Below, in pieces: positions 53,761 to 63,334 of a DNA stretch of 64,000 bases (position 1 is its first letter; each line of letters opens with the position of its first letter). The DNA is taken from assembly GCF_002005445.1 (NCBI RefSeq), contig NZ_CP014692.1, positions 310,001-374,000 on the forward strand, written 5' to 3'. Source of the DNA: Acetobacter aceti. GTDB taxonomy: Bacteria; Pseudomonadota; Alphaproteobacteria; Acetobacterales; Acetobacteraceae. The translations under genes and the position numbers were made by a program. Below the pieces are notes generated by a model. That model saw only the letters and a program-made list of their open reading frames with translations. It had not been told where the DNA came from and did no database searches.

Positions 53761-54270
53761 ATGCCGGAACATGATGGCGAGACATTCGATCAGGCGGAAA
53801 TCGAAACCCTGTTCCTTGAAGCTGCACGCGACGGCCAGACAGATCTCGTGTGTGAATTTATCGCGGCGGGCCTTAGCCCGGATGTCACGAACGACAAGGG
53901 TTACACCCCGCTGATTCTGGCCGCTTATAACGGGCGCGGGGAGACGGTGAAGCAGTTACTCGAATCCGGTGCATCCGTTGACAGGACGGACGCCAAGGGG
54001 GCGACGGCGCTGGCGGGCGTGGCGTTCAAGGGAGATCGTGCAATTGCCGAGATCCTGATTGCACATGGTGCGGCTGTGGATGCCGTCAACAGCGTGGGCC
54101 GCACGCCGCTGATGTTCGCCGTCATGTTTGGACGCACGGATATGGCGCGCTATCTGCTTGAGGCCGGGGCTGATCCTGACCGGAAGGATGGCGAGGGCCA
54201 GAGCGCCCGTGAAATGGCTGTGTCGCAAGGGCACCCCGATATGCTCACTCTTTTTGGAATCTCTTCATGA
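53761..54270 (+). CDS. Ankyrin-repeat protein coupled to hisC
   Basis: A 169-residue protein of about four ankyrin repeats: [73 protein letters not shown] and [25 protein letters not shown] final partial repeat follows. ATG at 53761 is chosen for GGGAG; the frame opens earlier, at 53722. No signal peptide, so it is cytosolic and protein-binding; the partner is unknown. Its stop overlaps the hisC start (ATGA), so the two are translated together, an arrangement I do not know to have a function. Confidence 0.85.
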   Translation: MPEHDGETFDQAEIETLFLEAARDGQTDLVCEFIAAGLSPDVTNDKGYTPLILAAYNGRGETVKQLLESGASVDRTDAKGATALAGVAFKGDRAIAEILIAHGAAVDAVNSVGRTPLMFAVMFGRTDMARYLLEAGADPDRKDGEGQSAREMAVSQGHPDMLTLFGISS

Positions 54271-55346
54271 GCCGTTTCTGGAGTCCGCTGGTTCACCGTC
54301 TCACGCCTTATGTTCCCGGTGAGCAGCCACGCCTGACGAATCTCATCAAACTGAACACCAATGAGAGCCCCTATGGTCCCTCGCCCAAGGCGATCGCAGC
54401 CATGCAGGCGGCAAACAGTGAGACGCTCCGGCTCTATCCCGACCCTGCTTCCGTCGCTTTGCGCGAAGCCATTGGGAAACGATCCGGTCTGACGGCGGAT
54501 CATGTGTTCGTGGGCAATGGTTCTGACGAGGTTCTGGCGCACGCATTCCAGGCGTTCTTCAATCACGGCGAGCCTGTGTTGTTCGCCGATGTGACCTACA
54601 GTTTTTATCCGGTCTATTGCGGTCTTTATGGACTTCCGTTCGAGACCATTCCGCTCGATGACGGGCTGCGTGTGCGGATCGGGGACTTCAACCGGCCGAA
54701 TAGTGGCGTCGTGCTGGCCAACCCCAATGCGCCAACGGGGATTGCGTTGGGGCTTGGGGACATCGAAAAACTGCTGGCTGCGCATCCGGACCGGGTGGTG
54801 CTGATTGATGAAGCCTATGTGGATTTCGGCGCTGAATCCGCTGTTTCACTTGTCAGTCGTTATCCGAATCTTCTGGTGGTCCAGACATTCTCCAAATCAC
54901 GGGGGCTGGCTGGCCTGCGTGTCGGTTTTGCTGTCGGCGATCCTGCCCTGATCGAAGGGCTGGTCCGCGTGAAGGACAGCTTCAATTCCTACCCGCTTGA
55001 TCGTCTGGCGCAGGCCGGCGCTCTGGCGGCCTATGAAGATGAAGAATGGCTTGCCGAATGCGTCAACAAGGTGATGACGACCCGGACGGTTCTGACCGGC
55101 TCTCTCGCGGAGCTTGGTTTTGAGGTCTTGCCTTCCAGCGCCAACTTTGTTTACGCTCGGCATCACGATCGTGAGGCTGCCATGCTGGCGGCCACGTTGA
55201 GAGAAAGGGCGATTATCGTGCGCCATCTTAAAGGCCCGCGAACATCATCCTGGCTCAGGATCACGGTCGGAACTGATGCACAATGTGCAGCACTGGTGAA
55301 GGCGTTGCAGGATATCCTGCACAGAAATGATCAGTCGTCGGTTTAA
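54267..55346 (+). CDS. hisC: Histidinol-phosphate aminotransferase
   Basis: A 359-residue class I/II PLP aminotransferase. Stretches include [64 protein letters not shown] and [13 protein letters not shown]. Lys210 in [17 protein letters not shown] binds PLP. It converts imidazole-acetol phosphate to histidinol phosphate in histidine synthesis. Some family members also act on phenylpyruvate or cobalamin precursors, but no such genes are near. It overlaps the ankyrin gene. Confidence 0.92.
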   Translation: MSRFWSPLVHRLTPYVPGEQPRLTNLIKLNTNESPYGPSPKAIAAMQAANSETLRLYPDPASVALREAIGKRSGLTADHVFVGNGSDEVLAHAFQAFFNHGEPVLFADVTYSFYPVYCGLYGLPFETIPLDDGLRVRIGDFNRPNSGVVLANPNAPTGIALGLGDIEKLLAAHPDRVVLIDEAYVDFGAESAVSLVSRYPNLLVVQTFSKSRGLAGLRVGFAVGDPALIEGLVRVKDSFNSYPLDRLAQAGALAAYEDEEWLAECVNKVMTTRTVLTGSLAELGFEVLPSSANFVYARHHDREAAMLAATLRERAIIVRHLKGPRTSSWLRITVGTDAQCAALVKALQDILHRNDQSSV

Positions 55347-55541
55347 CGCCGACTTTCATTCCCTGAACGCTTCACCCGCCATCAGGAAACAGACACCCCT
55401 CTCACGTCTGTCGTTCTGACCCGTCGGCAGGGCTGGTCAGTCGTAAAGAACAGGTGAGAGCGTCTGTTTTTTCATTTTTTGTTAAAATCTGTCCTCCAGA
55501 TAGGAGGGTAACCTTTGTCCTGCCTGATTGGGTTTTGAAAC

Positions 55542-55832
55542 ATGCGTGCTTTTCACGGCCAGCTTTCGGATAATCAGCCGATCCGCCGTACTCTTGCCGA
55601 GAAGCAGAAGCAGCTTCGTGACCTCAAGGAAACGCTGGCATCCATGAAGTCGCACACGGCTCCTGCTCTGCGTGACAGCGTGCGCAAGCGTATCGCTCAG
55701 CTTGAGGCCGAACTGACTGCCGCTCCGGCTCTGAAGTCTACGACCGACAGCCGGACGCAGCGTCCTGCTGAACGCACGGGCGATGCGTCCCGTCGTCCAC
55801 GTAGTCGTATCCGTTCAGACCTGACAGGCTGA
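55542..55832 (+). CDS. Small basic coiled-coil hypothetical protein
   Basis: A 96-residue protein. Residues 12-60 form a likely coiled coil (IRRTLAEKQKQLRDLKETLASM, then RKRIAQLEAELTAAP). Residues 65-96 are basic and disordered (TQRPAERTGDASRRPRSRI). I do not recognise a family. A 195-base gap with T-rich tracts precedes it and a strong terminator follows 80 bases after the stop, which supports a real single-gene unit. Basic, coiled-coil and disordered composition suggests nucleic-acid or ribosome contact, which is speculation. Confidence 0.65.
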   Translation: MRAFHGQLSDNQPIRRTLAEKQKQLRDLKETLASMKSHTAPALRDSVRKRIAQLEAELTAAPALKSTTDSRTQRPAERTGDASRRPRSRIRSDLTG

Positions 55833-55909
55833 ACGACTTCATCTTTTCTGTGGAGCGGCGCCTGAGGGCGTCGCTCGCATGTCGGCTGTCCATGGCGCCG
55901 GCATGCCGT

Positions 55910-55936
55910 AAAGGTCCGGTTTCCCCCGGACCTTTT
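55910..55936 (+). terminator. Terminator after the coiled-coil gene
   Basis: AAGGTCCGG at 55911-55919 pairs with CCGGACCTT at 55926-55934 around a six-base loop, followed by TT and a T-rich tail. Inverted A/T flanks make it usable from either side of this convergent gap. Confidence 0.87.
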
Positions 55937-56043
55937 CTGTTTCTACGACGACAGGTTATATCTGCCGGGGAATGATTCGTATGCGGGGTAGCTCTCCCGC
56001 GCTCTCTCGCAGAAAATGAGGCGGGACAGACGGCCCGTTGGTA

Positions 56044-57273
56044 TCAGACGCCCATCGCGTGTTTGACAAACGCTTTGCGCAGACGGGGCAGCCGCTGAAC
56101 GGTCGCAATTCCGACATCTCTTGCCAGACGCAGCACCGGATTATCGTTGCTGAACAGGCGATCCAGGGCGTCCGTCGCCATAAACATCATCATGTTGGCA
56201 GGACGGCACCGCGCCTGATAGCAGGACAGCAGCGCCGGATTGCCGAGGTCTTCCCCCCTGGCATAAGCGGTCAGCAGAATGTCCGAGAGTGCGATCACAT
56301 CCCGGAAACCGAGATTGAGACCCTGTCCGGCAATCGGGTGAATGCCGTGCGCGGCGTCGCCAGCCAGCACAAGACGTGTGGCGGTGTAGTGGTGGGCATA
56401 CTGCGCGGCAAGCGGGTAGACCCACCGGCGTCCGACAGGCGTGACGTCTCCCAGCCGGTCACCGATGCGACGCTTCAGCTCACGTTTGAACTGCTCTTCC
56501 GGGAGGGCTGCGATTCGCTGGGCCATTGCATCCTTCTCACTCCAGACAATCGCTGAAAGATAGGGATGCTCGGCTGTCCCGGTCATGGGGAGCTGGGCGA
56601 AAGGGCCGCCGGGCAGAAAATGCTCGAGGGCTCCGTTGTCATGCGGGTGTTCATGAGCGATCGCGCAGACGATGCCGCTTTGGCCGTAGGCAAGTTTCGT
56701 GATGGGAATCCCGGCCTGAGAGCGGGTCCGACTTCCACGGCCATCTGCGGCCACGAGAAGTTGCGCCCGTAAGGTGCGGCCATCCGTGGCTTTTACTGTC
56801 ACGCCATTTTCGTTCCGCACGATCGAGACCTCTGCGGGCGCCAGTACCGTCACCAGCGGGGAATTGTGCAGGGTTGCGTTCAGCGCCACGCGCAGGGCGC
56901 GGGCTTCCGCCATCCAGCCGAAGGGCTGCGCCGAGTCTTCACGGGTGAATTCAAGAGACAACGGGGAGGGAGGCTGCCCCGGTCTGCCGTCCGTGACGAG
57001 AATGTCCTCGATAGGGCAGGCAATCTGCGGGAGGTGGTCCCAGACGCCGGCTGCTTCCAGAAGCTTTTTCGAACCGGCGGCGATCGCGTAAGCCCTGCCG
57101 TCAAATTCCGGATTCTCCATAGGCGGGAGAGCGGCCCGGTCCACGACGGCCACAGGAACTCCGTCCCTGGCAAGACGGCAGGCCAGAGTGGCCCCTACCG
57201 GGCCCGCACCGATGATGCAGACCGCGACGTCCGTGACTGTTTCGCCCGCGCCCTGTTCCGTCATGCTGGACAT
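56044..57273 (-). CDS. Ubiquinone-biosynthesis FAD hydroxylase (UbiH/Coq6 family)
   Basis: A 409-residue flavin monooxygenase. It has the dinucleotide fold VCIIGAGPVGATLACRLARDGVPVAVVDR near residues 16-44, the DG motif LLVAADGRGSRTRSQAGI, and the FAD motif LVLAGDAAHGIHPIAGQGLNLGFRDVIALSDIL. ATG at 57273 has GGAGG seven bases upstream. It hydroxylates the ring of a ubiquinone precursor; which of the C1, C5 and C6 positions cannot be told from sequence alone. Ubiquinone feeds the periplasmic dehydrogenases of acetic acid bacteria. Confidence 0.87.
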   Translation of the reverse strand: MSSMTEQGAGETVTDVAVCIIGAGPVGATLACRLARDGVPVAVVDRAALPPMENPEFDGRAYAIAAGSKKLLEAAGVWDHLPQIACPIEDILVTDGRPGQPPSPLSLEFTREDSAQPFGWMAEARALRVALNATLHNSPLVTVLAPAEVSIVRNENGVTVKATDGRTLRAQLLVAADGRGSRTRSQAGIPITKLAYGQSGIVCAIAHEHPHDNGALEHFLPGGPFAQLPMTGTAEHPYLSAIVWSEKDAMAQRIAALPEEQFKRELKRRIGDRLGDVTPVGRRWVYPLAAQYAHHYTATRLVLAGDAAHGIHPIAGQGLNLGFRDVIALSDILLTAYARGEDLGNPALLSCYQARCRPANMMMFMATDALDRLFSNDNPVLRLARDVGIATVQRLPRLRKAFVKHAMGV

Positions 57274-57487
57274 ACCGAGGCCTCCATGAATTCAACAATT
57301 TATGCCGGACCGGCGCACGTAGAAAACAGCCTGATCCCTGTTGTGGAACTCATGACATGCTTTGCGCGTTCGAGCTATCCCGAGCGATGTTATCCATATG
57401 ACGTGACAGGAAGGAAACAATATGCTTCCTTGGCAAAGCCATTACGGCATCGTTGTGAATTTTGTGGTGATTTAAAGAGGAACTGGG

Positions 57488-57826
57488 ATGAAGCTCGTCA
57501 CGGCTATTATCAAGCCCTTCAAGCTCGACGACGTCCGCGACGCGCTCTCGCCGCTGGGAATCCAGGGGCTGACCGTGTCTGAAGTCAAAGGTTTCGGTCG
57601 CCAGAAAGGCCAGACCGAGATTTATCGTGGCGCAGAGTATCACGTCAGCTTTCTGCCGAAGATCAGGATTGAAATCGCAACATCTGACGCGCTCGTCGAT
57701 CAGGTGGTCGAGGCCATTCTTCAGTCCGCCCACACCGGGAAAATCGGTGACGGAAAGATCTTTGTCAGTGATCTCAACCGTGTAGTGCGTATCCGTACTC
57801 GTGAAAGTGGGGACGAGGCGCTTTAA
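57488..57826 (+). CDS. glnB: Nitrogen regulatory PII protein
   Basis: A 112-residue PII protein. It begins MKLVTAIIKPFKLDDVRDAL, with Tyr51 in the T-loop (YRGAEYHVSFLPK) as uridylylation site, and ends with the B-loop TGKIGDGKIFVSDLNRVVRIRT. It senses 2-oxoglutarate, ATP and ADP and adjusts nitrogen metabolism. No glnA or amtB is adjacent, so GlnB versus GlnK cannot be settled from context. Ammonia from the ethanolamine and GABA routes of this window would enter the nitrogen balance it monitors. A hairpin lies 42 bases after the stop. Confidence 0.93.
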   Translation: MKLVTAIIKPFKLDDVRDALSPLGIQGLTVSEVKGFGRQKGQTEIYRGAEYHVSFLPKIRIEIATSDALVDQVVEAILQSAHTGKIGDGKIFVSDLNRVVRIRTRESGDEAL

Positions 57827-57868
57827 GGCAGCCTCGACACGGACAGTTGCTGATGACAGTCCTCGGCA

Positions 57869-57897
57869 GGCGTCGGACGGATGACCCGTCTGATGCC
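57869..57897 (+). other. Stable hairpin downstream of glnB
   Basis: GGCGTCGGACGG (57869-57880) and CCGTCTGATGCC (57886-57897) form twelve pairs with two G-U and a five-base loop. No T run follows, so it may be an RNA-stabilising 3' structure or a Rho-linked end rather than an intrinsic terminator. Confidence 0.45.
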
Positions 57898-57988
57898 GCG
57901 GGAGGATGTGCCATCGATTATGCTGTTGTGAAGTCCAGTCGCTATTGTTCCTCTTCACATTAACGCTTCGGCGACCCATTATCTTCTT

Positions 57989-58330
57989 ATGACCCAGAGC
58001 TTCACGGTTTCCGACGCCGCCGCCAAACGGATTGCTGAAATTATCGCCACGAAGGGTGCTGCCGAGTCTTCGTCAGCCCTGCGCGTCGCCGTCTCGGCGG
58101 GAGGATGCAACGGCTTTCAGTACGAGTTCAAACTCGACCCGGAAACATCACCGGATGACTTTGTCGTGACCACTCATGGCGTGCGTGTTGTGGTTGACCC
58201 GGTCAGTCTGGACCTGATGAATGGTGGAGAACTCGACTTTGTCGACAAGCTGATGGGAGCGCATTTTGCGGTGAAAAACCCCAACGCAGCGTCCGGATGC
58301 GGGTGTGGTACGAGCTTCTCGCTCGCCTGA
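57989..58330 (+). CDS. erpA: Iron-sulfur cluster insertion protein ErpA/IscA family
   Basis: A 113-residue A-type carrier. The three conserved cysteines are Cys40 (AVSAGGCNGFQYEF), Cys104 and Cys106 (ASGCGCGTSFSLA). It carries Fe-S clusters to target enzymes. The N-terminal length and the HGVRVVVDPVSLDLMNGGELDFVD stretch fit ErpA better than IscA, and no isc or suf genes are nearby. It is followed by xth about 120 bases downstream. Confidence 0.88.
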   Translation: MTQSFTVSDAAAKRIAEIIATKGAAESSSALRVAVSAGGCNGFQYEFKLDPETSPDDFVVTTHGVRVVVDPVSLDLMNGGELDFVDKLMGAHFAVKNPNAASGCGCGTSFSLA

Positions 58331-58450
58331 AGTCCTCGTTTCCTCCGCCGTGACCTGTTCCCTTCACAGCAGGACGACAGCGCGGCCTTCCATCGGACCT
58401 GCGGATGCAGGTCAGTCCGCATACCCGGTTCACAAGGCCGCCATAACGCC

Positions 58451-59221
58451 ATGAAAATCGCGACCTGGAATGTCAATTCCATCCGCCAGCGCCAGACACT
58501 TGTTCTCGACTGGCTGAAGCGCAACGAGCCGGACCTGCTTCTGTTGCAGGAAATCAAGTGCGAGGATCATCAGTTTCCCGCTTCGGTCTTTGAGGAAGCC
58601 GGTTACATCGCTCACTGCGTCGGCCAGAAATCCTACAACGGCGTGGCCGTTCTCTCCCGTCGTCCTGTTGAGGTTCTGGCCCGGAGTCTGCCGGGTCTGG
58701 GCGATCCTGAGCCGCCGGCGCGTTATATCGAAGTGCGGCTTGACTCGCTGACAGTGGGAAACCTGTATCTCCCTAATGGCAATTCCGGTGGTGAAGCCGG
58801 CTTCATGGGAAAGCTTGAGTTTCTCGATGCGCTAGCCCGTCATGCGGAAACCATGCTGCGGGTGGGCACGGATTTCATTCTTGCCGGTGATTACAATGTC
58901 TGCCCGACAGATCGGGACCTTGCGCCAGGCGCGCTGTCTGCCACGGATGCGCTTGTCCGCCCCGAAAGCCGTGCCGCCTTCCGGCGTCTGCTCTGGCTGG
59001 GCCTGACGGATGCCGTGCGCGCCCTTCATCCGGACGATACGATCTATACGTTCTGGGACTATCAGGCCGGCGCCTTTAACCGCGATCTGGGGCTCCGCAT
59101 CGACCATCTCCTGCTGTCGCCAGCTGTGGCCGAGCGTCTTGTCAGGGCGGAGCCGGACAAGACGGAGCGGGCGATGACCCAGCCGTCCGATCATGTTCCG
59201 GTCATGATCTCACTGGACTGA
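58451..59221 (+). CDS. xth: Exodeoxyribonuclease III
   Basis: A 256-residue AP endonuclease/exonuclease of the EEP fold. Catalytic stretches are KIATWNVNSIRQR, LLLQEIKCEDHQFP (metal Glu), YLPNGNSGG, FILAGDYNVCPTDRDL and RIDHLLLSPAVAERL, ending in SDHVPVMISL with the catalytic Asp-His. It cuts abasic DNA during base-excision repair. The full family length and every motif are present. Confidence 0.93.
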   Translation: MKIATWNVNSIRQRQTLVLDWLKRNEPDLLLLQEIKCEDHQFPASVFEEAGYIAHCVGQKSYNGVAVLSRRPVEVLARSLPGLGDPEPPARYIEVRLDSLTVGNLYLPNGNSGGEAGFMGKLEFLDALARHAETMLRVGTDFILAGDYNVCPTDRDLAPGALSATDALVRPESRAAFRRLLWLGLTDAVRALHPDDTIYTFWDYQAGAFNRDLGLRIDHLLLSPAVAERLVRAEPDKTERAMTQPSDHVPVMISLD

Positions 59222-59329
59222 AAACCTTCCGGCCTCAGAAAGTTTGATCTGACTGGCGTGATGTCATACCGACAGCGGTGATATAAAAGCCAGCATCTCA
59301 ACAGAGCGCCGCTCATCTGGAGGTCCATC

Positions 59330-60790
59330 ATGGGCATTGCCAATCTTTCCGATCCGTCTCTCTTCCGTGAACAGGCCTATATTGCGGGCGAATGGATGAC
59401 GTCGTCCTCCGGCAGGACGCTGTCTGTCACCAATCCGGCGACAGGCGAAGTGATCGGAACGATTCCGGCCTGCACGGCGGCAGAGACCCAACGGGCGATC
59501 GAAGCCGCGGATCGGGTCCAGAGCAAGTGGAAGACCACCAGCCCTGACGAGCGCGCCGACATACTGATGGCGTGGTACGACCTGATCCTGCAGAACGCCG
59601 ACGATCTGGCGCTCATCATGACAGTCGAGCAGGGCAAGCCCCTGTCCGAGTCGAAGGGCGAGGTGAAGTACGGCGCGACTTTCATCAAATGGTTCGCGGA
59701 AGAAGCCCGCCGGATCAACGGCGCTGTCATCACGCCGCCGCAGAAGGACCGCCGTGTTCTGACCGTGAAGCAGCCGGTCGGCACCACCGCCGCCATCACG
59801 CCGTGGAACTTCCCCAACGCCATGATCACCCGCAAATGCGGTCCGGCTTTCGCCGCCGGATGCAGCATGGTGCTCAAGCCGTCCGAACTGACGCCTTATT
59901 CCGCGCTGGCGCTGGCCGTGCTGGCCGAGCGCGCCGGTCTGCCGAAAGGTCTGTTCTCCCTTGTGACCGGCGATGCGAAGGAAATCGGTCCCGAACTGAC
60001 CTCCAGCCCGGTCGTGCGCAAGCTGTCCTTCACCGGTTCCACGCATGTCGGCGCGCTGCTGATGCGCCAGTCAGCCGACACCATCAAGCGCCTGAGTCTG
60101 GAGCTTGGCGGCAACGCGCCGTTCATCATCTTTGATGACGCCGATCTGGAAACGGCTGTTGCCGGCGCTCTGGCCAGCAAGTTCCGCAATGCCGGACAGA
60201 CCTGCGTCTGCGCCAACAGGATCTTTGTGCAGGACGGTATCCACGATCGGTTCGTCGCCCGCATGAAGGAGGAGGTCGCCAGATTCAAGGTCGGTAACGG
60301 GCTTGAGGAAGGCGTGACGATGGGGCCGCTTATCAATGAAGGCGCCGTGAGAAAAGTCCGCGAACATGTCGAGGACGCCCTGTCCAAGGGAGCCAGCTAT
60401 GTCAGCGCGCCGCTGGAGACGAACGGCAACTTCGCCACCCCGGTTGTGCTGGAAGGCGTAACAACCGAGATGCGTGTGTTCAGCGAGGAGACGTTCGGTC
60501 CACTGATGCCGATCTTCAAGTTCAGTGATGAGGCGGAAGCCATACGCAAGGCCAACGACACACCGTTTGGTCTGGCCAGCTACTTCTTCACGACGGATAT
60601 GAGCCGGGCATGGCGTGTGGGTGAAGCGCTTGAATACGGCATGGTGGGCGTCAACACGGGCATGGTGTCGATGGAATGTGCGCCGTTTGGCGGTGTGAAG
60701 CAGTCAGGTCTTGGTCGTGAAGGTGGTGCCGAAGGTATTGAGGAATTCCTTGAGGTCAAGGCGCTCCATATGGCGGGTCTGAAACTCTGA
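59330..60790 (+). CDS. gabD: Succinate-semialdehyde dehydrogenase (NADP+)
   Basis: A 486-residue aldehyde dehydrogenase. Asn160 (ITPWNFPNAMITRK), Glu258 (LSLELGGNAPFI) and Cys292 (RNAGQTCVCANR) are catalytic. The second Cys two residues on and the KRAxxFRQ-like lineage point to GabD. It oxidises succinate semialdehyde from GabT (15929) to succinate. It stands alone between xth and ffh, about 42 kb from gabT, so the two are not co-transcribed. AGGTCC precedes ATG 59330. Confidence 0.9.
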   Translation: MGIANLSDPSLFREQAYIAGEWMTSSSGRTLSVTNPATGEVIGTIPACTAAETQRAIEAADRVQSKWKTTSPDERADILMAWYDLILQNADDLALIMTVEQGKPLSESKGEVKYGATFIKWFAEEARRINGAVITPPQKDRRVLTVKQPVGTTAAITPWNFPNAMITRKCGPAFAAGCSMVLKPSELTPYSALALAVLAERAGLPKGLFSLVTGDAKEIGPELTSSPVVRKLSFTGSTHVGALLMRQSADTIKRLSLELGGNAPFIIFDDADLETAVAGALASKFRNAGQTCVCANRIFVQDGIHDRFVARMKEEVARFKVGNGLEEGVTMGPLINEGAVRKVREHVEDALSKGASYVSAPLETNGNFATPVVLEGVTTEMRVFSEETFGPLMPIFKFSDEAEAIRKANDTPFGLASYFFTTDMSRAWRVGEALEYGMVGVNTGMVSMECAPFGGVKQSGLGREGGAEGIEEFLEVKALHMAGLKL

Positions 60791-60954
60791 TCAGCTGATC
60801 TGGAGAGGGCAGCGGCTTTAATCCTTGCCCGCTTTTCCGACGTGATTCCATTTGACTCCGAGCGCTCCGGCGCGTAGGAGCCTGCTTTACATATAAGTCA
60901 CGCCACATCGCGAGTGTTCGCGCAGTGGCGCGTATTCTTTTGGGGAAACGGTTC

Positions 60955-62367
60955 TTGTTCGAATCTCTGTCCGACAAGTTTTCCGGCGTTATTGGCGATC
61001 TCGGCAAGCGTGGCACGCTGACCGAGGCCGACGTTGCGGAGGCCATGCGCGAGGTTCGGCTGGCGATGCTGGAGGCGGACGTCGCGCTGCCGGTCGTCAA
61101 GGACTTCGTCAACAAGGTCAAGGAACGTTCGGTCGGCGCGGAGGTGCTGGAAAGCATCTCTCCGGGTCAGGCCGTCGCCAAGATCGTCAATGACGCGCTG
61201 ATCGACGCCCTCGGTGGCGCGGGCGCTGTTCCCCTGAACCTCAATGCAGCGCCGCCGGTGCCGATCCTGATGGTCGGTCTGCAGGGTTCGGGCAAGACGA
61301 CGACGTCCGGCAAGATCGCCCTGCGTCTCGCGACCCGCGAGCGCAAGAAGGTGCTGCTGGCTTCGCTCGATACGCAGCGTCCTGCCGCCCAGCTCCAGCT
61401 CCAGCAGCTTGCCGAGCGTGCGAAGGTAGCCTCGCTGCCGATTGTCGCAGGCCAGACGCCGGTCGAGATCGCCAGTCGCGCGATGGATACGGCGCGTCGC
61501 GAAGGGTATGACGTCGTCATTCTCGACACGGCGGGCCGTCTGTCCATCGACGAAGCGCTGATGGATGAAGTCCGTCAGATCCGTGACGTTACGCACCCGG
61601 CTGAAACGCTGCTCGTCGTTGATGCGATGACGGGTCAGGACGCCGTCAACACCGCCAAGCTGTTCAACGAGGCCGTTGGCGTTTCCGGCGTTGTCATGAC
61701 CCGTATGGATGGTGACGCCCGTGGCGGCGCAGCACTCTCCATGCGTGCGATCACCGGCGCGCCGATCAAGCTGACCGGCTCGGGCGAAAAGCTGGACGCG
61801 CTGGAGGAATTCCATCCGGAGCGTGTTGCTGGCCGTATCCTCGGCCTCGGTGACATCGCCGGACTGGTCGAGAAAGCAGCCGATACGCTCGATCAGGAAG
61901 AGGGAGAGCGGCTGGCCAAGAAGATGATGGCCGGCAAGTTCGATCTCGATGACTATGCGTCGCAGATCAGGCAGATCCAGAAGATGGGCTCGATCTCGGG
62001 CATCCTCGGGATGCTGCCGGGCATGGGCAAGATGAAGGACATGGTGGACGAGAAGAAACTCGACACCACGATCTTCAAGAAGCATCAGGCCATCATTTCC
62101 TCCATGACCAAGGGCGAACGCAAGACGCCGGACATCATCAAGGCGTCGCGCAAGAAGCGTATCGCCGCCGGGTCTGGAACCACAGTTCAGGACGTCAACA
62201 AGCTGCTCAAGCAGTTCGATGACATGTCCACCATGATGAAGCGGGTCAACAAGCTCGGGCTGAAAGGCCTGATGCGGCAGGCCTCCGCGCTCATGTCCGG
62301 GGGCGGCATGCCGGGAGGTCCCGGCGGCTTCCCCGGTGGTCCCGGTGGCCGGCCTCCCTTCGGCTGA
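60955..62367 (+). CDS. ffh: Signal recognition particle protein Ffh
   Basis: A 470-residue SRP54. TTG at 60955 is chosen: GGGGAAA lies seven bases upstream and it yields the standard MFESLSDKFSGVIG. A GTG at 60925 keeps the frame but adds ten atypical residues. The NG domain has GLQGSGKTTTSGKIA, DTQRPAA, ILDTAGR and TRMDGDARGGAALSM. The methionine-rich M domain (residues about 300-440) includes MGSISGILGMLPGMGKMKDM and SGTTVQDVNKLLKQFDDM. A Gly/Pro tail ends it. It targets inner-membrane proteins with 4.5S RNA, which is not found here. First gene of the ffh-rpsP-rimM-trmD unit. Confidence 0.95.
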   Translation: MFESLSDKFSGVIGDLGKRGTLTEADVAEAMREVRLAMLEADVALPVVKDFVNKVKERSVGAEVLESISPGQAVAKIVNDALIDALGGAGAVPLNLNAAPPVPILMVGLQGSGKTTTSGKIALRLATRERKKVLLASLDTQRPAAQLQLQQLAERAKVASLPIVAGQTPVEIASRAMDTARREGYDVVILDTAGRLSIDEALMDEVRQIRDVTHPAETLLVVDAMTGQDAVNTAKLFNEAVGVSGVVMTRMDGDARGGAALSMRAITGAPIKLTGSGEKLDALEEFHPERVAGRILGLGDIAGLVEKAADTLDQEEGERLAKKMMAGKFDLDDYASQIRQIQKMGSISGILGMLPGMGKMKDMVDEKKLDTTIFKKHQAIISSMTKGERKTPDIIKASRKKRIAAGSGTTVQDVNKLLKQFDDMSTMMKRVNKLGLKGLMRQASALMSGGGMPGGPGGFPGGPGGRPPFG

Positions 62368-62410
62368 CCTGTCCCCTTCTTACCTTTTCTGGCTTTACCG
62401 GAGTAGTTGA

Positions 62411-62764
62411 ATGAGCCTTAAAATCCGCCTTGCACGCGCTGGTGCAAAGAAGCGTCCTTACTACCACATCGTGATCGCTGACAGCCGTTCACCACGCGAT
62501 GGTCGCTTCATCGAGAAGGTTGGCGCGTACAACCCGATGCTGCCGTCCGACCACGCAGAGCGCGTGAAGCTGCTCAACGAGCGCATCACCCACTGGCTGT
62601 CCCAGGGCGCTCAGCCGACCGACCGCGTTGCCCGCTTCCTCGGCAATGCCGGCCTGATCGCCAAGCCGACCTGGAACGAGCAGCCGAAGCAGGCTGCGCC
62701 GAAGAAAAAGGCCCAGGCCCGTGCGAAAGCCGCTGCCGCCGCTGCTGAAGCTGCAGCAGCCTGA
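62411..62764 (+). CDS. rpsP: 30S ribosomal protein S16
   Basis: A 117-residue S16. It begins [42 protein letters not shown]. The usual core of about 80 residues is followed by an Ala/Lys-rich tail common in alphaproteobacteria. It follows ffh by 43 bases and precedes rimM by 30 in the conserved ffh-rpsP-rimM-trmD order. Confidence 0.97.
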   Translation: MSLKIRLARAGAKKRPYYHIVIADSRSPRDGRFIEKVGAYNPMLPSDHAERVKLLNERITHWLSQGAQPTDRVARFLGNAGLIAKPTWNEQPKQAAPKKKAQARAKAAAAAAEAAAA

Positions 62765-62794
62765 GTCTGAAAGACCGGAAGACGCTTTTTCGCC

Positions 62795-63334
62795 ATGACA
62801 GACGGACGCATCCAGATCGGAGTTATAGGGAGGCCGCACGGTGTGCGCGGGCTTGTGCATGTGCACAGCTCCGCCACCGATGAGGCTTCGCTTGTCTCCT
62901 ATGGCGTGCTCACGGACGATCATGGCGAGCGCTGGACTCTGAGCTGGCGTTCGGGCGGTGTGGCGGAACTGCGCGACGCGCAGGGAAAGCCGCTTGCCGA
63001 CCGGACGGCGGCGCAGGCGCTGGTCAACCGCAAGCTCTATGTCAGCCGTGACGTGCTGCCCGAGCCGGACGAGGACGAGTTCTATCACAGTGACCTGCTT
63101 GGTCTGGAGGCTGTGGAGGATGGCGCTTCGATCGGGAGGGTTGTCACAGTGCATGATTATGGCGCTGGAACGAGCCTTGAGCTCGATACCGGCCTGATCC
63201 TGCCGTTCTCCAGAGTGTGTGTGCCTGAAATAGATTTTCCCAATCGTCGCATGACCATCGTGCGACCGGTTGAGGTGATCGGTGAGGAGGAGCACGCACC
63301 GAAAGAGAAAACGGCAAAAGGCGCTGGGGCATGA
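62795..63334 (+). CDS. rimM: Ribosome maturation factor RimM
   Basis: A 179-residue RimM. The N-terminal beta-barrel opens [20 protein letters not shown]. The PRC-type second domain has [56 protein letters not shown] and a charged tail. It helps 30S subunit assembly around S19. Its stop overlaps the trmD start. Confidence 0.94.
   Translation: MTDGRIQIGVIGRPHGVRGLVHVHSSATDEASLVSYGVLTDDHGERWTLSWRSGGVAELRDAQGKPLADRTAAQALVNRKLYVSRDVLPEPDEDEFYHSDLLGLEAVEDGASIGRVVTVHDYGAGTSLELDTGLILPFSRVCVPEIDFPNRRMTIVRPVEVIGEEEHAPKEKTAKGAGA

Noticed and set aside
60898..62085. 395-codon minus-strand frame opposite ffh
   Set aside because: Arg/His/Gln-rich shadow of a conserved essential gene, with no ribosome site or family motif.
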